Assembly (NCBI GenBank): GCA_964535295.1
Contig: CAZHUW010000140.1
Coordinates: 1-8,984 of the forward strand
Source of the DNA: SB21 sp964535295
Lineage (GTDB): Bacteria > CLD3 > SB21
Direction: 5' to 3'
DNA: 8,984 bases
A program made the translations under genes and the position numbers. The notes beneath the pieces are model-generated. The model did not search any database and was not told the DNA's origin. It saw only the letters and a list, made by a program, of their open reading frames with translations. Positions within the stretch are counted from its first letter, which is position 1. Every line of letters starts with the position of its first letter. Shown here in pieces: positions 6,849 through 8,984 of this stretch.

Positions 6849-7997
6849 ATGGATCAGATCGGAATCAACAGCAACGTCTATGCAGGCGGTAAAATTTTCC
6901 ACATACAAACTTCAGGTAGTCTAAACGACCTGACCGTCCAATCTGAAATCTTTGAGGCCGGTCGCGTCATCCTTGTCCAAAAAAAGAAGTATGAAGGCGG
7001 AAAAGGCAAAGGACCTGAAGATTTCAATGAATTCCTAAAGAATTATCACAATGAAATTGCATGGGAACTTGAGCTCTTATTTTTCATGCGTGATAAGATC
7101 CGCACCACAAGCCACATGGTTTCCAGCAACAAGATAGGACTGCTGTTCCTGCACAAAGGTCTGCTGGATGAAGCTATTACAGAATTTCTATTTACCATTG
7201 AGAAAAGCCCGGAAATGGTCGAAGCATATAATAATCTCGGGCTGACGTATATGCAGCGCGGCGATTTTAAAGACGCTATCGAGATCTTTAAACGTGCCAC
7301 GGATATGAAGCCCAATTTTGCGGACCTTCATAATAATTTAGGAGCCGCCTACAGCAAAGCTAAAATGTATGTGGAGGCGCTGAAAGAATATCAGGAAGCG
7401 CTTAAGATCAATCCTAATTATGTTCTCGTCCACCTAAATATTGGTGAAACATATCTTCAAAGCATTCAAAACTCACCTGATGCCAACGGTTTATCCTCCG
7501 TCGCTGACCGAAAGTCTACTGTCATGGATATTTTTCAAAAATCGCTTGTCAACAATCCTGATTTTGCAAATTATCGATTTTATTCATTTCGATTCGAAAA
7601 GATCGCAAAATATATTGAAACGGATGCAATTTCTCAGGCCATCGAAACCATAAGCGATATACGCAATTCTATCCTTCGCCCTAATCTCGACGAAACGATC
7701 CACGGCTTTTACTTGAAGTTCCTTTTTGGCGGCGCAGGAAAGGACGAAAAAGTGCTGATGGACTACAGGGTTAAGCTTGAAAAACACATTGAAGAAAATC
7801 CTCAGTACGCCGACCTTCATAATTCGCTGGGTTTGGTTTACCTCATACAGTGTCGAAATTTGTTTCTCAAAGCCATGAGTCAATTCAAAAAAGCCTACGA
7901 GATCAACCCGTCTTACAAAAGCGCCTACAAGAACTTTCGTCTGGTACAAAACGACGGTCGTGAATTCTTGAATTTATTGCGAGCTATTTTGAAGTAG
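6849..7997 (+). CDS. TPR-repeat protein with a distinct N-terminal domain
   Basis: A 382-residue protein without signal peptide or membrane helix, so probably cytoplasmic. Residues 1-50 form a short beta-rich module (SNVYAGGKIFHIQTSG, then SEIFEAGRVI and KKKYEGG) that I recall as a small conserved domain (V...g..yHvQTe, vF..GrVi...k..Y) at the N-terminus of other bacterial proteins, of unknown function. A Lys/Gly-rich linker follows. Three regular TPRs occupy about 91-123, 124-157 and 158-191, each with the GxxY/F, A and P spacing (for example NNLGLTYMQRGDFKDAIEIF). Residues 192-203 begin a fourth, then comes a helical stretch without clear repeats (about 205-320) and one or more degenerate TPRs at 321-366 (ADLHNSLGLVYL, KAYEINPSY). 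TPR arrays hold protein partners, so a scaffold role in the neighbouring signalling genes is plausible but only inferred. The ATG has GGGGG seven bases upstream. The gene is transcribed divergently from the DHS-like operon and no clear terminator follows. Confidence 0.85.
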   Translation: MDQIGINSNVYAGGKIFHIQTSGSLNDLTVQSEIFEAGRVILVQKKKYEGGKGKGPEDFNEFLKNYHNEIAWELELLFFMRDKIRTTSHMVSSNKIGLLFLHKGLLDEAITEFLFTIEKSPEMVEAYNNLGLTYMQRGDFKDAIEIFKRATDMKPNFADLHNNLGAAYSKAKMYVEALKEYQEALKINPNYVLVHLNIGETYLQSIQNSPDANGLSSVADRKSTVMDIFQKSLVNNPDFANYRFYSFRFEKIAKYIETDAISQAIETISDIRNSILRPNLDETIHGFYLKFLFGGAGKDEKVLMDYRVKLEKHIEENPQYADLHNSLGLVYLIQCRNLFLKAMSQFKKAYEINPSYKSAYKNFRLVQNDGREFLNLLRAILK

Positions 7998-8149
7998 TTA
8001 TTTTTCATATTTCTTTCCTATTAACATCAAAAACTTCCCATTTTCAGTTTCATTATTACCCATCACACCGACAGTCGCTCGTCAATCGCCGGATTTCCCG
8101 TCGTGTAGTTGCTCTACTTTGATCAGCGTGTTTCGTATTGATACAATTC

Positions 8150-8161
8150 AATTACGTAATT
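8150..8161. repeat. 12-base perfect palindrome AATTACGTAATT
   Basis: A perfect inverted repeat with no spacer in the 273-base gap between the TPR and response-regulator genes, about 60 bases before the putative regulator promoter. Its size and symmetry would suit a dimeric DNA-binding protein, but an AT-rich 12-base palindrome can also occur by chance. Confidence 0.3.
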
Positions 8162-8221
8162 TGTGCTTAATATTGCATTCTTGAGTGCTAAGAGTCACAA
8201 AAGAGTCTAAATAATGCTTTC

Positions 8222-8251
8222 TGGACAATGGCACGGCATTTGTAGTATATA
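8222..8251 (+). promoter_or_regulatory. possible promoter of the response-regulator gene
   Basis: TGGACA (8222-8227, five of six -35 positions), an 18-base spacer and TATATA (8246-8251, four of six). The predicted start near 8258 leaves a leader of only about 13 bases, nearly all of it the ribosome site, which is short but workable. If correct, it excludes the in-frame ATG at 8214 as start. Confidence 0.35.
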
Positions 8252-8258
8252 TGGTGTG

Positions 8259-8265
8259 AAAGGGG
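8259..8265 (+). promoter_or_regulatory. Shine-Dalgarno AAAGGGG deciding the regulator start
   Basis: A purine-rich AAAGGGG box ends five bases before the ATG at 8271. The longer start at 8214 has no comparable box and would add 19 residues without homology to receiver domains. Confidence 0.6.
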
Positions 8266-8270
8266 TTTAT

Positions 8271-8678
8271 ATGTTCAACACTATTACTTCAAAAGCCGCG
8301 TTTCCCGCAACCAAGATATCAAAAATTTTGGTTGTCGAAGATGAGTCTACTCTGAGAACTGTAATCTCTGAGTTTTTGAAGATCATGAATTTTGAGGTCA
8401 CTTGCGTTGAAAACGGAGTTGAGGCAGTTGATATTATGTGCATCAAGAAATTTGACTTGGTCATAACTGACATCATGATGCCGAAAATGGGCGGGGTTGA
8501 GCTTATAAAAAATATAAGAAAAGTGAACTCGATGCTGCCAATTATAGCGGTTACTGGGTCTGATCTTGATGCGGTTGAAGAGATTCAAAATGAATTTACG
8601 AAAGCAATCCGAAAGCCGTATGCATTCGACACGTTGCTTAGCAAGATCTATCAATTTGAACTGGTGTATTCCGACTAG
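8271..8678 (+). CDS. single-domain CheY-like response regulator
   Basis: A 135-residue protein consisting of a phosphate-receiver domain preceded by about 16 extra residues. Key residues are all present: the acidic pair E23 and D24 (LVVEDES), phospho-acceptor D67 (LVITDIMMPKMGG), T95 (IAVTGSD) and K115 (AIRKPYAF). There is no DNA-binding or enzymatic output domain, so it must act by binding a partner or relaying phosphate. It is a candidate partner for the histidine kinase at 4029-5519, which lacks a receiver, but they lie 2.7 kb apart on opposite strands. The ATG at 8271 is chosen for its strong AAAGGGG ribosome site. An in-frame ATG at 8214 would add 19 residues (MLSGQWHGICS...) that do not resemble a receiver N-terminus. 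The stop TAG shares the palindrome CTAG with the stop of the convergent pyrR gene. Confidence 0.9.
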   Translation: MFNTITSKAAFPATKISKILVVEDESTLRTVISEFLKIMNFEVTCVENGVEAVDIMCIKKFDLVITDIMMPKMGGVELIKNIRKVNSMLPIIAVTGSDLDAVEEIQNEFTKAIRKPYAFDTLLSKIYQFELVYSD

Positions 8679-8984
8679 GACTTAATGACTATGATTACTT
8701 CGTCAACGCCGTCTTGTTCTGTCATTTTGACTTTGACCTCTTCATCAAATGCGGTCGTTACTACTTTGCCGACATAATCCGGCTGAATGGGGAGTTCTCT
8801 GTGCCCACGATCGATCAAAACAGCCAACTCTACTTTGGCTGGGCGTCCAAAATCCATTATTTCATCCAATGCTGCTCTGACGGAGCGGCCAGTATACAAG
8901 ACATCATCAATAAGAATGATCTTTTTTTCTGTTATATCACAAGGGATATGGGTAGTTTTTACCTGCGGTTGATTCAATTTATCT
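8675..8984 (-). CDS. pyrR: PyrR bifunctional regulator/uracil phosphoribosyltransferase, C-terminal part
   Basis: Partial: the frame stays open to the window edge and about 102 C-terminal residues are visible; PyrR is usually about 180 residues, so roughly 75-80 lie outside. The PRPP-binding loop IILIDDVLYTGRSVRAAL and the PyrR signature LIDRGHRELPIQPDYVGK are intact, as is the tail with EEVKVKMTEQDGVDEVII. PyrR senses UMP/UTP and, in many bacteria, binds pyr mRNA leaders to promote attenuation; it also has uracil phosphoribosyltransferase activity. An apparent TTG at 8975-8977 is not the real start, because conserved sequence continues upstream of it. No pyr genes or leader RNA are visible here, so regulation of neighbours cannot be judged. 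It is convergent with the response-regulator gene; their last four bases overlap. Confidence 0.93.
   Translation of the reverse strand, partial: DKLNQPQVKTTHIPCDITEKKIILIDDVLYTGRSVRAALDEIMDFGRPAKVELAVLIDRGHRELPIQPDYVGKVVTTAFDEEVKVKMTEQDGVDEVIIVIKS

Noticed and set aside
8105..8117. GTAG/CTAC hairpin followed by TTT as terminator of the TPR gene
   Set aside because: Only four pairs and three T residues, more than 100 bases after the stop codon.
8214..8270. Longer start of the response regulator at 8214
   Set aside because: It lies upstream of the likely promoter, lacks a ribosome site and adds residues unlike a receiver domain.
8675..8977. Complete 100-residue protein starting at the TTG at 8975
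   Set aside because: Conserved PyrR sequence continues through the TTG to the window edge, so the gene is only cut by the window.

Overview
The window reads as a piece of bacterial chromosome, moderately AT-rich, with compact gene packing, Shine-Dalgarno sequences and sigma70-like promoters. The lipoprotein at 1339-2046, with its SC lipobox and CAPxY start, together with the deoxyhypusine-synthase-like protein and the PyrR sequence, suggests a member of the Bacteroidota/FCB side of the tree or a related candidate phylum. This is an impression from protein style only. I see no tRNA, rRNA, CRISPR array, insertion sequence or integrase, and nothing that looks recently transferred.

Layout. 1-293 (-): N-terminal end of a B12-binding radical SAM protein, cut by the window edge. 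294-559: gap without a supported gene. 560-3021 (-): tight cluster of a PlsC-type acyltransferase and three small exported proteins of unknown function, two of them lipoproteins. 3107-3910 (-): stand-alone class III nucleotide cyclase domain with a near-consensus promoter at 3979-4007. 4029-6688 (-): a deoxyhypusine-synthase-like enzyme followed by a six-TM sensor histidine kinase, joined by a one-base stop/start overlap, with a good promoter at 6734-6762. 6849-7997 (+): TPR protein with a distinct N-terminal domain, transcribed divergently. 8271-8678 (+): single-domain CheY-like response regulator. 8675-8984 (-): C-terminal part of PyrR, cut by the window edge and overlapping the regulator tail to tail.

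How the genes may work together. The centre (3107-8678) is rich in signalling parts: a kinase without receiver, a receiver without output domain, a cyclase without sensor, and a TPR scaffold. They could form one pathway, but only their proximity supports this. The 560-3021 cluster looks like an envelope operon (membrane phospholipid acylation plus exported proteins), possibly read through from the cyclase promoter because no convincing terminator lies between them. PyrR and the radical SAM gene appear unrelated to the rest.

The most unusual points are the enzyme/kinase coupling with altered DHS active-site positions, a small exported-protein gene whose signal peptide lacks a usual start codon, and the non-standard base-selecting residues of the cyclase.
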